Source: Intrasporangium oryzae NRRL B-24470 (GTDB lineage: Bacteria > Actinomycetota > Actinomycetes > Actinomycetales > Dermatophilaceae). Taken from it: a stretch of DNA of 64,000 nucleotides. Below, piece by piece: positions 8,379 through 16,058 of this stretch (position 1 is its first letter; each line of letters starts with the position of its first letter). The stretch lies in assembly GCF_000576595.1 (NCBI RefSeq), contig NZ_AWSA01000006.1:1-64000 (forward strand), read 5' to 3'. A model generated the notes under the pieces. The model saw only the letters and a program-made list of their open reading frames with translations. It was not told the DNA's origin and did not search any database. The position numbers were made by a program, and so were the translations under genes.

Positions 8379-9437
8379 TCAGGGGACCCGGTGGGTCCAC
8401 TCCGGAGTCGCGAACTTCGTCTCGACGAGCCGCTGGGCGGCTTCCAGCTCGGCGGCCGAGTAGTCCGCCTCCCGCGTCCGGTAGCGCCGGGCGAACGACT
8501 CGGCGAACGAGGAGAGGATCGCCTCGCGCGGCAGCCCGGTCTGCGAACGCATCGGGTCGACGCGCTTGTTGGCGGACTTCGTGCCCTTGTCGGACATCTT
8601 CTCGCGGCCGATCCGCAGCACCTCGACCATCTTGTCGGCGTCGATGTCGTAGGACATCGTCACGTGGTGGAGGACGGCCCCGCCGGCGAAGCGCTTCTGC
8701 GCCGCGCCCCCGATCTTGCCCTTGTCGGAGGCGATGTCGTTGAGGGGCACGAAGTGCGCGTTGACGCCGACGTCGGCGAGCGCGCCGATGACCCACTCGT
8801 CGAGGAAGCTGTACGAGCGCTCGAAGCTGAGGCCCTCGACGAGCGAGCTCGGCACGACGAGCGAGTAGGTGATGCAGTTGCCCGGCTCCATGAACATCGC
8901 GCCACCTCCGGAGATCCGGCGCACGACGTCGATGCGGTGGCGCGCCGCGCCATCGGGGTCGACCTCGTTTCGCACGCTCTGGAACGAGCCGATGACCACC
9001 AGAGGACTGTCCCAGTCCCAGAAGCGGAGCGTCGGCGGCCGCACCCCTGCCGCCACCTCGCGCCCGATGACCTCGTCGAGGGCGACGTGCATCGCCGGGT
9101 GCATGACCTTCGCGGGGATCACGTCGAAGACGTGGTCGTGCCAGCCCGTCGCCTTCCCGAGCGCCCGCCGCACCGCGATCCCGACGGCCTCGGCGGAGAA
9201 GCCGATGAGCGAGACCGAGTCGTCGAGGGTCCGCGTCACCGCCGCGGCGAGCTCGTCGACCCCGGCGTCCTCGGGCATCCCGACGAGCGCCGCGTTGATG
9301 TCGTCGAGGGCCTCGTCGGGCTCGAGGAAGAAGTCGCCCGAGACGCTGACGCCGGACAGTCGGCCGTCGACGACGTCGAGATCCACGGCGACCAGCTTGC
9401 CGCCCACCACCTTGTACTCACCACGCATGACTGCCAC
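8379..9437 (-). CDS. Lipoate-protein ligase A-like protein with an N-terminal accessory domain
   Basis: 352 residues. The central part (about 100-345) is a BPL_LplA_LipB catalytic fold, with RRISGGGAMFMEPGN equivalent to the LplA RRxSGGGxVxHDxGN motif and a Lys-containing DKGKIGGAAQKR near residue 240. The His-Asp pair of the classical motif is Met-Glu here, so activity on lipoate or octanoate should not be assumed. The first 80 residues (EYKVVGGKLVAVDLDV, VSGDFFLEP) resemble the small accessory domain that E. coli LplA carries at its C-terminus. Start: the GTG at 9437 lies 6 nt after a TACGAC box; an ATG three codons later (9428) is the alternative. Monocistronic. Confidence 0.78.
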   Translation of the reverse strand: MAVMRGEYKVVGGKLVAVDLDVVDGRLSGVSVSGDFFLEPDEALDDINAALVGMPEDAGVDELAAAVTRTLDDSVSLIGFSAEAVGIAVRRALGKATGWHDHVFDVIPAKVMHPAMHVALDEVIGREVAAGVRPPTLRFWDWDSPLVVIGSFQSVRNEVDPDGAARHRIDVVRRISGGGAMFMEPGNCITYSLVVPSSLVEGLSFERSYSFLDEWVIGALADVGVNAHFVPLNDIASDKGKIGGAAQKRFAGGAVLHHVTMSYDIDADKMVEVLRIGREKMSDKGTKSANKRVDPMRSQTGLPREAILSSFAESFARRYRTREADYSAAELEAAQRLVETKFATPEWTHRVP

Positions 9438-9506
9438 AACACCGTCGTATGTCGCTCACTTCCCGCCGGGGGCGCACGCCGTCCCAGCGGGGTCCTTCGG
9501 GCGTCC

Positions 9507-10706
9507 TCAGCGCGGCGACCAGCCCGTCGCTGCGGCCCACGCCTGGGACCGCTCCACCGCGGCGTCGAACCACGGCTCCTTGGCGGCGACGTAGGCACTG
9601 GTCCTGTCGTCGAGCGCAAGCAGGCGCCGCTTCTCCTCGGCGTAGTCGTCGCGTGCAGCGTCGTCGGAGCGGAGCCAGTCGCGGAAGAGGAGCGCGAAAC
9701 GCCAGCCCGCCGAGCCCTGCTCCCGGACGTGGATGTGGGCGATGTTGCCGGGATCCGTCGAGGCGTAGAACCGTTTGCGCCACCCATCCGGGTCGCCGTC
9801 GCTCGGGTGGGGCGAGTCCTGCGTGTTGCCCTCGACGAGGAGATAGCCGGCGTCGCGCATCGCCGCGACGAAGTCGGGCTCGTCGGCTCTCTCGAGACGC
9901 TCGACGGGAACCTGGACGTCGATGACGTCCTTGGCGATGAGGCCGGGGACCGCGGTCGACCCGATGTGCTCGGTACCGGACACCTCGAGGCCGGTCAGGC
10001 TCGCGTCGAGGTGGGCCACGATGCGTCTTCCCCGGGCGGCCCAGTCGTCCCGCGGGTCGACGACTGCGGCCCGGTCGGGCCGACGGGAGCGCTCACCTCG
10101 GACGAGGTTGTCGTTCCATGGGGCGATGCGGGTGTCCCACAGGTGGTCGACCGCCGCGACGAGGTCCTCTGGGCTGCCGTTGTTGTCGAGGACGACGTCG
10201 GCGGCGGCCCGCCGTTGCTCGTCGGATGCCTGGGCTGCGATGCGGTGGCGGGCGTCCGTCTCGTCGAGCCCGCGCTGCTCGACGAGACGACGGATGCGCG
10301 TCTCGACCTCGGCGTCGACGACCACGACGAGGTGCTCGCGCACCCAGAGGCCGCGCTCGACGAGGAGCGGCATGTCGAAGACCGTCACGGAAGCGCGCGG
10401 CGCTGAGGAGCGGAGGCCGGCCACCCGCTCGGCGATGGCCGGACCGGTGATCGCCTCCAGCACCCGGAGCTGTGCGGGGTCGGGGAAGACGAGCGCTGCG
10501 AGGCCGGGCCGGTCGAGGCTGCCGTCCTCGCGGATCACGGCGTCGCCGAAGTGCTCCCGGATCCGCGCGAGCGCCGGCTGGCCGGGCTCGACGACGTCCC
10601 GGGCGACCTGGTCCGCGTCGACGACGACGGCGCCGTGCTCGCGGAGCCGGTGCGAGACGGTTGACTTGCCCGAACCGATTCCGCCGGTCACTCCCACGCG
10701 CAGCAC
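9507..10706 (-). CDS. coaE: Dephospho-CoA kinase fused to a GrpB (UPF0157) domain
   Basis: Residues 1 to about 200 are CoaE, which phosphorylates the 3'-OH of dephospho-CoA in the last step of CoA synthesis. The P-loop GGIGSGKS is at 8-15, with DADQVARDVVEPG and DMPLLVE after it. Residues about 215-395 are a GrpB-type nucleotidyltransferase-fold domain (TEHIGSTAVPGLIAKDVID, NIAHIHV). The same fusion is known in mycobacteria (CoaE of about 407 aa), where the C-terminal part aids folding or activity. The GTG start lacks a ribosome-binding site and lies 7 nt after TAGGCT (10719-10714), so it is probably leaderless. Confidence 0.93.
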   Translation of the reverse strand: MLRVGVTGGIGSGKSTVSHRLREHGAVVVDADQVARDVVEPGQPALARIREHFGDAVIREDGSLDRPGLAALVFPDPAQLRVLEAITGPAIAERVAGLRSSAPRASVTVFDMPLLVERGLWVREHLVVVVDAEVETRIRRLVEQRGLDETDARHRIAAQASDEQRRAAADVVLDNNGSPEDLVAAVDHLWDTRIAPWNDNLVRGERSRRPDRAAVVDPRDDWAARGRRIVAHLDASLTGLEVSGTEHIGSTAVPGLIAKDVIDVQVPVERLERADEPDFVAAMRDAGYLLVEGNTQDSPHPSDGDPDGWRKRFYASTDPGNIAHIHVREQGSAGWRFALLFRDWLRSDDAARDDYAEEKRRLLALDDRTSAYVAAKEPWFDAAVERSQAWAAATGWSPR

Positions 10707-10757
10707 GACGGCCAGCCTACGCAGGGCCGGCCCCCCGTCGCCGCAGACGCCCGGCCC

Positions 10758-11222
10758 TCAGTCCGCCAGGCGTGCAGGGAAGCCGCCGGTCGCGACCGGG
10801 CCCCACCGCGTCGGGGTGATCCGCAGGAGGGACTTGCCCTGGTCGACCATGGCCCTTCGGTACTCGTCCCAGTCGGGGTGTTCACCGGAGATCGACCGGA
10901 AGTACTCGACGAGGGGCTCGACCGAGTCGGGCAGGTCGAGGACCTCGCAGTCACCGTCGACCTGGACCCACGCGCCGCCGAAGTCGTCGGACAGCACGAG
11001 CACGCTCACCTGAGGACGTCGACGGGCGTTGGCCGTCTTGGCCCGCTCGGGGTAGGTCGAGATGACGATCCGGCCCTCCCTGTCGACCCCTCCCGTGACC
11101 GGCGACGCCTGGGGGCGGCCATCGGATCGCGCGGTGATGAGGACCATCGCGTGTCGCGGCCGGACGAAGTCGAGCATCGCGTCACGGTCGACGACGGTGT
11201 TCGTGGCGATCTGTCGAGGCAT
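10758..11222 (-). CDS. PPOX-class F420/FMN-dependent protein
   Basis: 154 residues with the split-barrel flavin-reductase fold typical of TIGR03618-like PPOX-class F420-dependent proteins: HAMVLITARSDGRPQASPV at the start of the barrel, IVISTYPERAKTANARRRPQVSVLV in the middle and ATGGFPARL at the end. Such proteins bind F420, FMN or heme and reduce varied small substrates; the natural substrate is unknown. The frame is open back to 11354, but I choose the ATG at 11222, where homology-like sequence begins. A CAGAAT box ends 6 nt upstream. It lies in the same direction as tetR, 47 bp downstream of it. Confidence 0.85.
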   Translation of the reverse strand: MPRQIATNTVVDRDAMLDFVRPRHAMVLITARSDGRPQASPVTGGVDREGRIVISTYPERAKTANARRRPQVSVLVLSDDFGGAWVQVDGDCEVLDLPDSVEPLVEYFRSISGEHPDWDEYRRAMVDQGKSLLRITPTRWGPVATGGFPARLAD

Positions 11223-11269
11223 CCGCCGATTCTGGCACGCAGGCGGCGCCTGATCGGGCTCGTCGCTCC

Positions 11270-11929
11270 TCACCGCTTCCGGCCAGACACCTCGCGCGCC
11301 GTCGCCGCGGCGAGCGCGTCGCCGAGCCATGCGGCATACGCCTCGTGTGTCCACCCGCAGCGACGGACGAGGCGGTCGTAGACCTCGGCAGCGGTGAGCG
11401 TCCAGATCTCGTCGACGAGCTCCTCGCGGTCACGTCCCGGGGCGAGGCCGTGCCTGCGCTCGAGGGTGTCGACGGCATGACCGTTGCCCGTGCGTCGCTC
11501 ACGGTCGATCGTCGACACGAAGTCGCGCAGGCCCTGGTCTCCTCCAGCACCATCGGCGAGGAGCACACCGAGGAGCGATCCGACGCGCGCGTAGATGGAC
11601 GCCGACCATGCGGCATACGCCCGGCCGAAGGCGGCCCGGTCGGGGGCCTCGCCCATCGCGAGGAACTCCGGACGCTCGCTCATCGGCGTCGGGTCCTCGT
11701 CGCCCGCGAGCATCACGTCGTAGACCGCCTTGACCACCTCCGCCTTGCCGCCGACCGAGTTGTAGACCGTCTGCGGGCTGAGCCCGGCCGTCCGAGCGAG
11801 CTGGGCGACCGACATCGCGTGGTACCCCTCCGAGACGAGCAGGTCCCGCGCGGTGGCGATGACGCGCCTGCGCGTCTCCGCTGCAGCCTCGACCCGGCCC
11901 GAGTTGTCGTACGAACGAGTCCTTGACAT
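11270..11929 (-). CDS. TetR-family transcriptional regulator
   Basis: 219 residues. The N-terminal helix-turn-helix spans about residues 18-64 (RRRVIATARDLLVSEGYHA, MSVAQLARTAGLSPQTVYN). The rest is an all-helical ligand-binding and dimerisation domain of unknown specificity. It is divergent from a SnoaL-like gene across 61 bp that contain a perfect 15-bp palindrome, so it most likely represses both its own gene and the SnoaL gene. AAAGGG lies 4 nt before the ATG. The PPOX gene 47 bp downstream could belong to the same regulon. Confidence 0.9.
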   Translation of the reverse strand: MSRTRSYDNSGRVEAAAETRRRVIATARDLLVSEGYHAMSVAQLARTAGLSPQTVYNSVGGKAEVVKAVYDVMLAGDEDPTPMSERPEFLAMGEAPDRAAFGRAYAAWSASIYARVGSLLGVLLADGAGGDQGLRDFVSTIDRERRTGNGHAVDTLERRHGLAPGRDREELVDEIWTLTAAEVYDRLVRRCGWTHEAYAAWLGDALAAATAREVSGRKR

Positions 11930-11951
11930 GGCGCCCTTTCAGTTGGAAGGT

Positions 11952-11966
11952 GATTCCACTGGAATC
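11952..11966. promoter_or_regulatory. Candidate TetR operator, 15-bp palindrome
   Basis: GATTCCA-C-TGGAATC is a perfect inverted repeat with a single-base centre, lying midway between the divergent tetR and snoaL-like starts. A related TTGGAA half site lies just to the left (11943-11948). The A/T-rich core stands out against the surrounding GC content. Confidence 0.7.
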
Positions 11967-11990
11967 TGCATCCACTCAAAGGAGTATGCC

Positions 11991-12470
11991 ATGACCAACC
12001 CCGCACGGCCTGCGGCGCTGCGTGTCTTCGAGGCCATCAACACCGGCGACCTGTCGTGCATGCCCGAGTGCGTCACCGACGACTTCGTCGACCACGGCTC
12101 CCCCTTCCCGCTGCCGCCCGGTCCTGAGGGCTACACCCAGATCCTCACCTTCGTCCACCACGTGCTCCGGATCCGCTACGAGGTGCTCGACGTCATCGAG
12201 GCAGAGGACCGCGTCGTCCTGCGTGCGCGCGCCAGCGGCATCGGTGTCGCCGGCTTCCACGGACCCGAAGCCGAGGGGAGGCCCTACACGATGACGACGA
12301 TCCACATCTACCGGACCGAGGGAGACCGCCTCGCCGAGCACTGGGGTGTGCGGGACGAGCTCGGAGCCATGGTCCAGATGGGTGTCCTGCCGGCGCCGGC
12401 CCCGCCCGCTCCGGCGGCCCCGCCCGCTCCGGCGGCCGCGGCCGCAACCTCGGTGGACGCCAGCGCCTGA
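11991..12470 (+). CDS. SnoaL-like (NTF2-fold) protein with low-complexity tail
   Basis: 159 residues. Residues 1-130 match the SnoaL-like polyketide-cyclase/NTF2 fold: LRVFEAINTGDLSCMPECV, DDFVDHGSPFP, then a beta-sheet ending TTIHIYRTEGDRLAEHWGV. This fold is used by cyclases, isomerases and hydrolases of small hydrophobic molecules, and also by non-enzymatic binders; the function here is open. The last 25 residues are Pro/Ala repeats encoded by two copies of an 18-bp unit. The start has a textbook AAAGGAG at 11978-11984. The divergent TetR operator implies induction by the substrate or a related compound. Confidence 0.85.
   Translation: MTNPARPAALRVFEAINTGDLSCMPECVTDDFVDHGSPFPLPPGPEGYTQILTFVHHVLRIRYEVLDVIEAEDRVVLRARASGIGVAGFHGPEAEGRPYTMTTIHIYRTEGDRLAEHWGVRDELGAMVQMGVLPAPAPPAPAAPPAPAAAAATSVDASA
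12398..12433 (+). repeat. 18-bp tandem repeat, two copies
   Basis: Two exact copies of GGCCCCGCCCGCTCCGGC encode a Pro/Ala-rich linker at the C-terminus of the SnoaL-like protein. It is prone to slippage and is the likely source of length variation of the tail. Confidence 0.8.
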
Positions 12471-12503
12471 CCAGCACGGACCGCGCCCGCAGCCGCAACC
12501 GGG

Positions 12504-13388
12504 TCAGGTCCGGCCGTGCCGGGTGAGGGCGAGGACCCGGTCCGGGTAGTCGGTCACGAGCCCGTCGGCCCCGGCGTCGACGACGCGCCGGACGTCGGCG
12601 GGCTCGTTGACGGTCCAGGGGAGCACGCCGAGCCCGAGCGTGTGCGCCCGGTCCACGAGGGCCGCGTCCACGGAGCGATGATCGGGCGAGACGACGTGCG
12701 CCCCGAGACGGGCGACAGCCCCGGCCAGGTCGCCGCCATGGTCCTCCCAGGGCACGCTGCCGAGCCAGGGGCTGCCCGCCGCAAACGTGTCCCCCACGTC
12801 GGCCAGCGCCGAGCGGAGGACGTCGGGGGCGAGCTCGTGGGACACCTCGAGAACCGCCCAGTCGAAGGAGTGCACGAAGCACCGCCGCTCGATGCCGGCC
12901 GCGTGGATGACGGCGAGCACCGAGTCGACGAAGGACCGCCGCCGGTCGACCTCTCGGGCGTCGAGCGGGTTGCTCTTGAGCTCGATGGTCCACCACACGT
13001 CGGCGTCGGCGCAGGCCTCGAGCAGCTCCGACAGGGTGACGATCCGCGCGCCGGGGACGGCCCGCTGGTCCGGCAGGTCCGGCCGGACGAGGCTTCCGAT
13101 GTCGATCGTCCGCAGCTGCCGGACGGTCAGGTCGTCGACGCGCGCCCCGATGAGGTCCTCTTCGGTGGGGACGCACCGGCCGTCGAGGAGGACCGGGTCG
13201 TGCCAGACGACGACCGTCCCGTCACCGGACAGACGGACGTCGAGCTCGAGGCCGGAGACGCCGAGCCGGATGGCCGCCAGGAAGCCCTCGAGGGTGTTCT
13301 CCGGGACCAGGCCCATCGCACCACGGTGTCCCTCGATGTCGAGCCGACCGTCCGCCCACGGCCCGGCACGGGTACCGAAGCCCGTCAC
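12504..13388 (-). CDS. Glycerophosphodiester phosphodiesterase
   Basis: 294 residues, GDPD TIM-barrel, UgpQ-like and cytosolic (no signal peptide). It hydrolyses glycerophosphodiesters to an alcohol and glycerol-3-phosphate. Catalytic and metal residues are all present: His21-Arg22 in GHRGAMGLVPENT, Glu48 and Asp50 in LELDVRLSGDG, and His63-Asp64 in VWHDP. The barrel closes with NEPADVRRVVDAGADGLVTDYP. The start is a GTG preceded by AGGGAGG at good spacing. It runs convergently with the SnoaL-like gene and divergently from the first acyltransferase. It could also recycle head groups released during envelope glycolipid assembly nearby; that is inference. Confidence 0.93.
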   Translation of the reverse strand: MTGFGTRAGPWADGRLDIEGHRGAMGLVPENTLEGFLAAIRLGVSGLELDVRLSGDGTVVVWHDPVLLDGRCVPTEEDLIGARVDDLTVRQLRTIDIGSLVRPDLPDQRAVPGARIVTLSELLEACADADVWWTIELKSNPLDAREVDRRRSFVDSVLAVIHAAGIERRCFVHSFDWAVLEVSHELAPDVLRSALADVGDTFAAGSPWLGSVPWEDHGGDLAGAVARLGAHVVSPDHRSVDAALVDRAHTLGLGVLPWTVNEPADVRRVVDAGADGLVTDYPDRVLALTRHGRT

Positions 13389-13481
13389 CGGACGCCTCCC
13401 TGAGCCATCCGGACAGGGCTGTCGGCGGTCGGTCGGTGCACCCGGCCAACCTATCGCGCGCCAACCTGTAGTCTCGCGCGC

Positions 13482-14687
13482 GTGTCAGCGCCCCCAGCCG
13501 AGTCGGCAGCCGAGCCGGAAGCCCAGACCGCCCTCGACCCCGCGCCCGTCAGGTCGATCTCACGGATCAGCGCCCTCGACGGGCTGCGCGGGCTCGCGGT
13601 GCTCCTCGTCGCCGTCGGCCATGCCGGCGACCAGCTGTGGCCACGCTCCCTCGTCAACGAGGTGCCGGTCCTCCGGGGCTTCTTCGGCGGCGGAGCCGTC
13701 GTCATCTTCTTCGTCGTGGGCGGGCTCATCGTCACCCGTGGTCTGCTTCGCGACCATGCCGAGGGGGCGCTCGACCCGGTGCGCTTCTACCTGCGGCGAC
13801 TGGTGCGGGTCGGGGCCCAGCTCCTGCCCCTCGCGCTCGCGGTCCTCGTCGTCAGTCGCGTCGACGCGACCGACCGGACGCCACCCGCCGTGACGGCACA
13901 GTCACTCATGCACGTCCTCACCCAGACGTGGAACACCTACACCCAGGACAACCTCCTCGCGTCCCGGTCCGACCTCGGGCACCTCTGGTACCTCAGCGTC
14001 CAGCAGCAGTGCTACCTCCTCCTGCCGCTCCTCGTCGCGGTGCTCGCCGTGCATCGCCGAGTCTTCGCCGGTCTGCTCCTCGCCCTCGTCGTCGCGGTCA
14101 CCGTGTGGCGCTACCACGTCCTCGACACCGACGGCTGGGTCATCGCCGCGACGGCGACGACCACCCGAGCGGATGGTCTCATCATGGGGGTCCTCCTCGC
14201 CGTCGCCCTGCCGTTCCTCACCCGCTTCCGGGACCGCGCCGCCATGGTCATGACCGTGAGCGGCGTGGCCATGGTCGTGCTCATCGGGGTGCTCCAGGAG
14301 CTCGCGCCCTTCCAGTTCCTGCGCGAGTGGGGCATCGTCTTCACCCTCGTGACCGCGGCGATGGTCGCCGCGATCTTCATCGCCCAGGGACCGAGTGCGG
14401 TGAGCCGTCTCCTGTCGAAACCCGCCCTGACGTACCTCGGCCGGGCGTCCCTGGCGATCTTCGTCTGGCACCTGCCCGTGTTCGCCTTCGTGGCCCGCCA
14501 CACGACCACGTGGGACTGGATGCCCCGCACGATCCTCGGCGCGAGCCTGCTCGCTGCCGTCGTGTGGACCACGCATCGCTGGTTCGACGAGCCCGCCCGT
14601 CGCTGGCTCGCCGTCCATCTCCGACCCCGCCCAGCGGCATACGCCCCGGCGACCTCCCGACCCGAGACGGCGAGCTCCCCGGCATGA
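13482..14687 (+). CDS. Membrane acyltransferase (Acyltransferase_3/OafA family), paralogue 1
   Basis: 401 residues with about ten transmembrane helices. This family transfers acetyl or other acyl groups onto extracytoplasmic glycans or glycolipids. Signature elements are ISALDGLRGLAVLLVAVGH (catalytic His in the first helix), VIFFVVGGLIVTR, LGHLWYLSVQQQCYLLLPLL and the late FVWHLPVFAFVARHTTTWDW. It is clearly paralogous to the next gene and to the one at 19774. The GTG start has no ribosome-binding site and sits 7 nt after TAGTCT (13469-13474), hence leaderless. It overlaps the following acyltransferase by 4 nt. Confidence 0.9.
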   Translation: MSAPPAESAAEPEAQTALDPAPVRSISRISALDGLRGLAVLLVAVGHAGDQLWPRSLVNEVPVLRGFFGGGAVVIFFVVGGLIVTRGLLRDHAEGALDPVRFYLRRLVRVGAQLLPLALAVLVVSRVDATDRTPPAVTAQSLMHVLTQTWNTYTQDNLLASRSDLGHLWYLSVQQQCYLLLPLLVAVLAVHRRVFAGLLLALVVAVTVWRYHVLDTDGWVIAATATTTRADGLIMGVLLAVALPFLTRFRDRAAMVMTVSGVAMVVLIGVLQELAPFQFLREWGIVFTLVTAAMVAAIFIAQGPSAVSRLLSKPALTYLGRASLAIFVWHLPVFAFVARHTTTWDWMPRTILGASLLAAVVWTTHRWFDEPARRWLAVHLRPRPAAYAPATSRPETASSPA

Positions 14688-15883
14688 CCACACCGTCCAC
14701 CTCCGCCACCCCTGTCGATCACCTCGGCGCCGTCAGCGCGGCCGACTCCGTCAGCGCGACCGACCCCACCAGACCCGGCGGGGTCGTTGCCGAGCCCCGC
14801 GCGGCCCGCGTCGGCGTCCTCGACGGCCTGCGCGGCATCGCCATCGTCCTCGTCGTCCTGTCCCACCTCGGCAAGGTGTGGCCCGAGTCGATCCGCGCCG
14901 ACCTGGGCCCGCTCCAGGGCCTCTTCGACGCCGGGAGCCCTGGAGTGACGATCTTCCTCGTCCTCGGTGGCTTCCTCGTCACGCGGAGCATGCTGTCCGC
15001 GCGCGAGCGGGAGGGGCTGCGCGGCCCGGTCGTCTCACTCGGACGCCGCCTCGTGCGGATCAGCCTGCAGGTCTACCTGCTCCTCGCCGTCGTCGCCGTC
15101 GTCGCGGAGATCGACGCCACCGACCCCAACACGCCGGCCGCGACCCAGAACTCCCTCATCGCCGTCGCGACGTACTGGTGGAACGAGTACGTCCGCCGCA
15201 ACGCCCTCGAGGCCCGCTCCGACCTCGGCGCGCTCTACTACCTCAGCATCGAGCTGCAGTTCTACCTCGTCCTGCTCGTGCTCGTCGTGGTCCTCGGCCG
15301 GTCCCGGCGCGCGCTCGGGACGATCCTCGCGCTCGCCATTCCCGTGGTCACGGTGTGGCGCTGGCACGTCGTCGACACGCAGGGCTGGTTCGACGCCTCG
15401 CTCCTGACGTCGACCCGCACCGACGGCCTGCTCTGGGGCGCCCTGGCGGCGCTCCTCGTCAACCGCGCGCAGGGCCTGCGGTCCCAGGCGAGCGCCGTCG
15501 TCGGCGGCAGCCTCCTCGTGGTCGTCGGCGTCGTCGTCAGCTGCGGGTTCTACGACATCGACGCGTACTTCAAGACCCAGGGCATCATCCTGACCGTCGC
15601 GTGCGCGCTCTTCGTCCTCGCCTCGGCGTTCCCCCTCGACGAGGAGGCGTATGCCGTCCGCCTCCTCACGGCCGAGCGCCTGCGCTGGCTCGGGGCGGCG
15701 TCTCTGACGATCTTCCTCTGGCACCTGCCGGTCTTCGAGGCCGTCATGCGCCACACGCCGGACTGGCATCCGCTTCCCCGAACCCTGCTCGCCCTCGCGG
15801 TCCTCGCCGGGATCGTCGTCGTCATCGAACGCCACGTGAGCCGGCCGGTCACCGGCTGGGCGAGCAGGCTCGGTACGCGCTGA
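14684..15883 (+). CDS. Membrane acyltransferase (Acyltransferase_3/OafA family), paralogue 2
   Basis: 399 residues with about ten helices. Same signature set as the upstream gene: GVLDGLRGIAIVLVVLSHL, VTIFLVLGGFLVTRSML, ALYYLSIELQFYLVLLVL, FLWHLPVFEAVMRHTPDWH. It begins at an ATG inside the stop of paralogue 1 (ATGA), so the two are translationally coupled and may act together or on successive positions of the same glycan. The long Thr/Ser-rich N-terminal stretch (about 40 residues) before the first helix is not shared with paralogue 1. It ends before a strong bidirectional hairpin. Confidence 0.9.
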   Translation: MTTPSTSATPVDHLGAVSAADSVSATDPTRPGGVVAEPRAARVGVLDGLRGIAIVLVVLSHLGKVWPESIRADLGPLQGLFDAGSPGVTIFLVLGGFLVTRSMLSAREREGLRGPVVSLGRRLVRISLQVYLLLAVVAVVAEIDATDPNTPAATQNSLIAVATYWWNEYVRRNALEARSDLGALYYLSIELQFYLVLLVLVVVLGRSRRALGTILALAIPVVTVWRWHVVDTQGWFDASLLTSTRTDGLLWGALAALLVNRAQGLRSQASAVVGGSLLVVVGVVVSCGFYDIDAYFKTQGIILTVACALFVLASAFPLDEEAYAVRLLTAERLRWLGAASLTIFLWHLPVFEAVMRHTPDWHPLPRTLLALAVLAGIVVVIERHVSRPVTGWASRLGTR

Positions 15884-15975
15884 CACCCGCGTCGGCGGCC
15901 GTCTTCCCGGCGGCCCGCTCCCCCGCGGCCCGGTGGGCAGCCGACAAAGGCTGACCGACGCCCGAAAGCGGAAGC

Positions 15976-16012
15976 ACGAGAGCCCCGGACCTTCTCGGTC
16001 CGGGGCTCTCGT
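15976..16012. terminator. Strong bidirectional terminator between acyltransferase 2 and rpsA
   Basis: A 16-bp perfect stem (15976-15991 with 15997-16012) has a TTCTC loop. It can stop the rightward acyltransferase pair and the leftward rpsA transcript. A second small palindrome, GTGAGCC-G-GGCTCAC, follows at 16026-16040, directly next to a GGCATACG motif copy. Confidence 0.85.
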
Positions 16013-16058
16013 CGAGCGTTCACGCGTGAGCCGGGCTCACGGCATACGTCTCAGTGGG

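Noticed and set aside
6294-10406. Long plus-strand open frames opposite uvrB and the lipoate-ligase/coaE genes
   Set aside because: Shadow frames of minus-strand genes with strong homology-like motifs; no ribosome-binding site or domain in the shadows.
12398-12433. Short tandem repeat as a CRISPR or mobile-element end
   Set aside because: Only two 18-bp copies, in frame, encoding a Pro/Ala linker; there is no spacer pattern or transposase.
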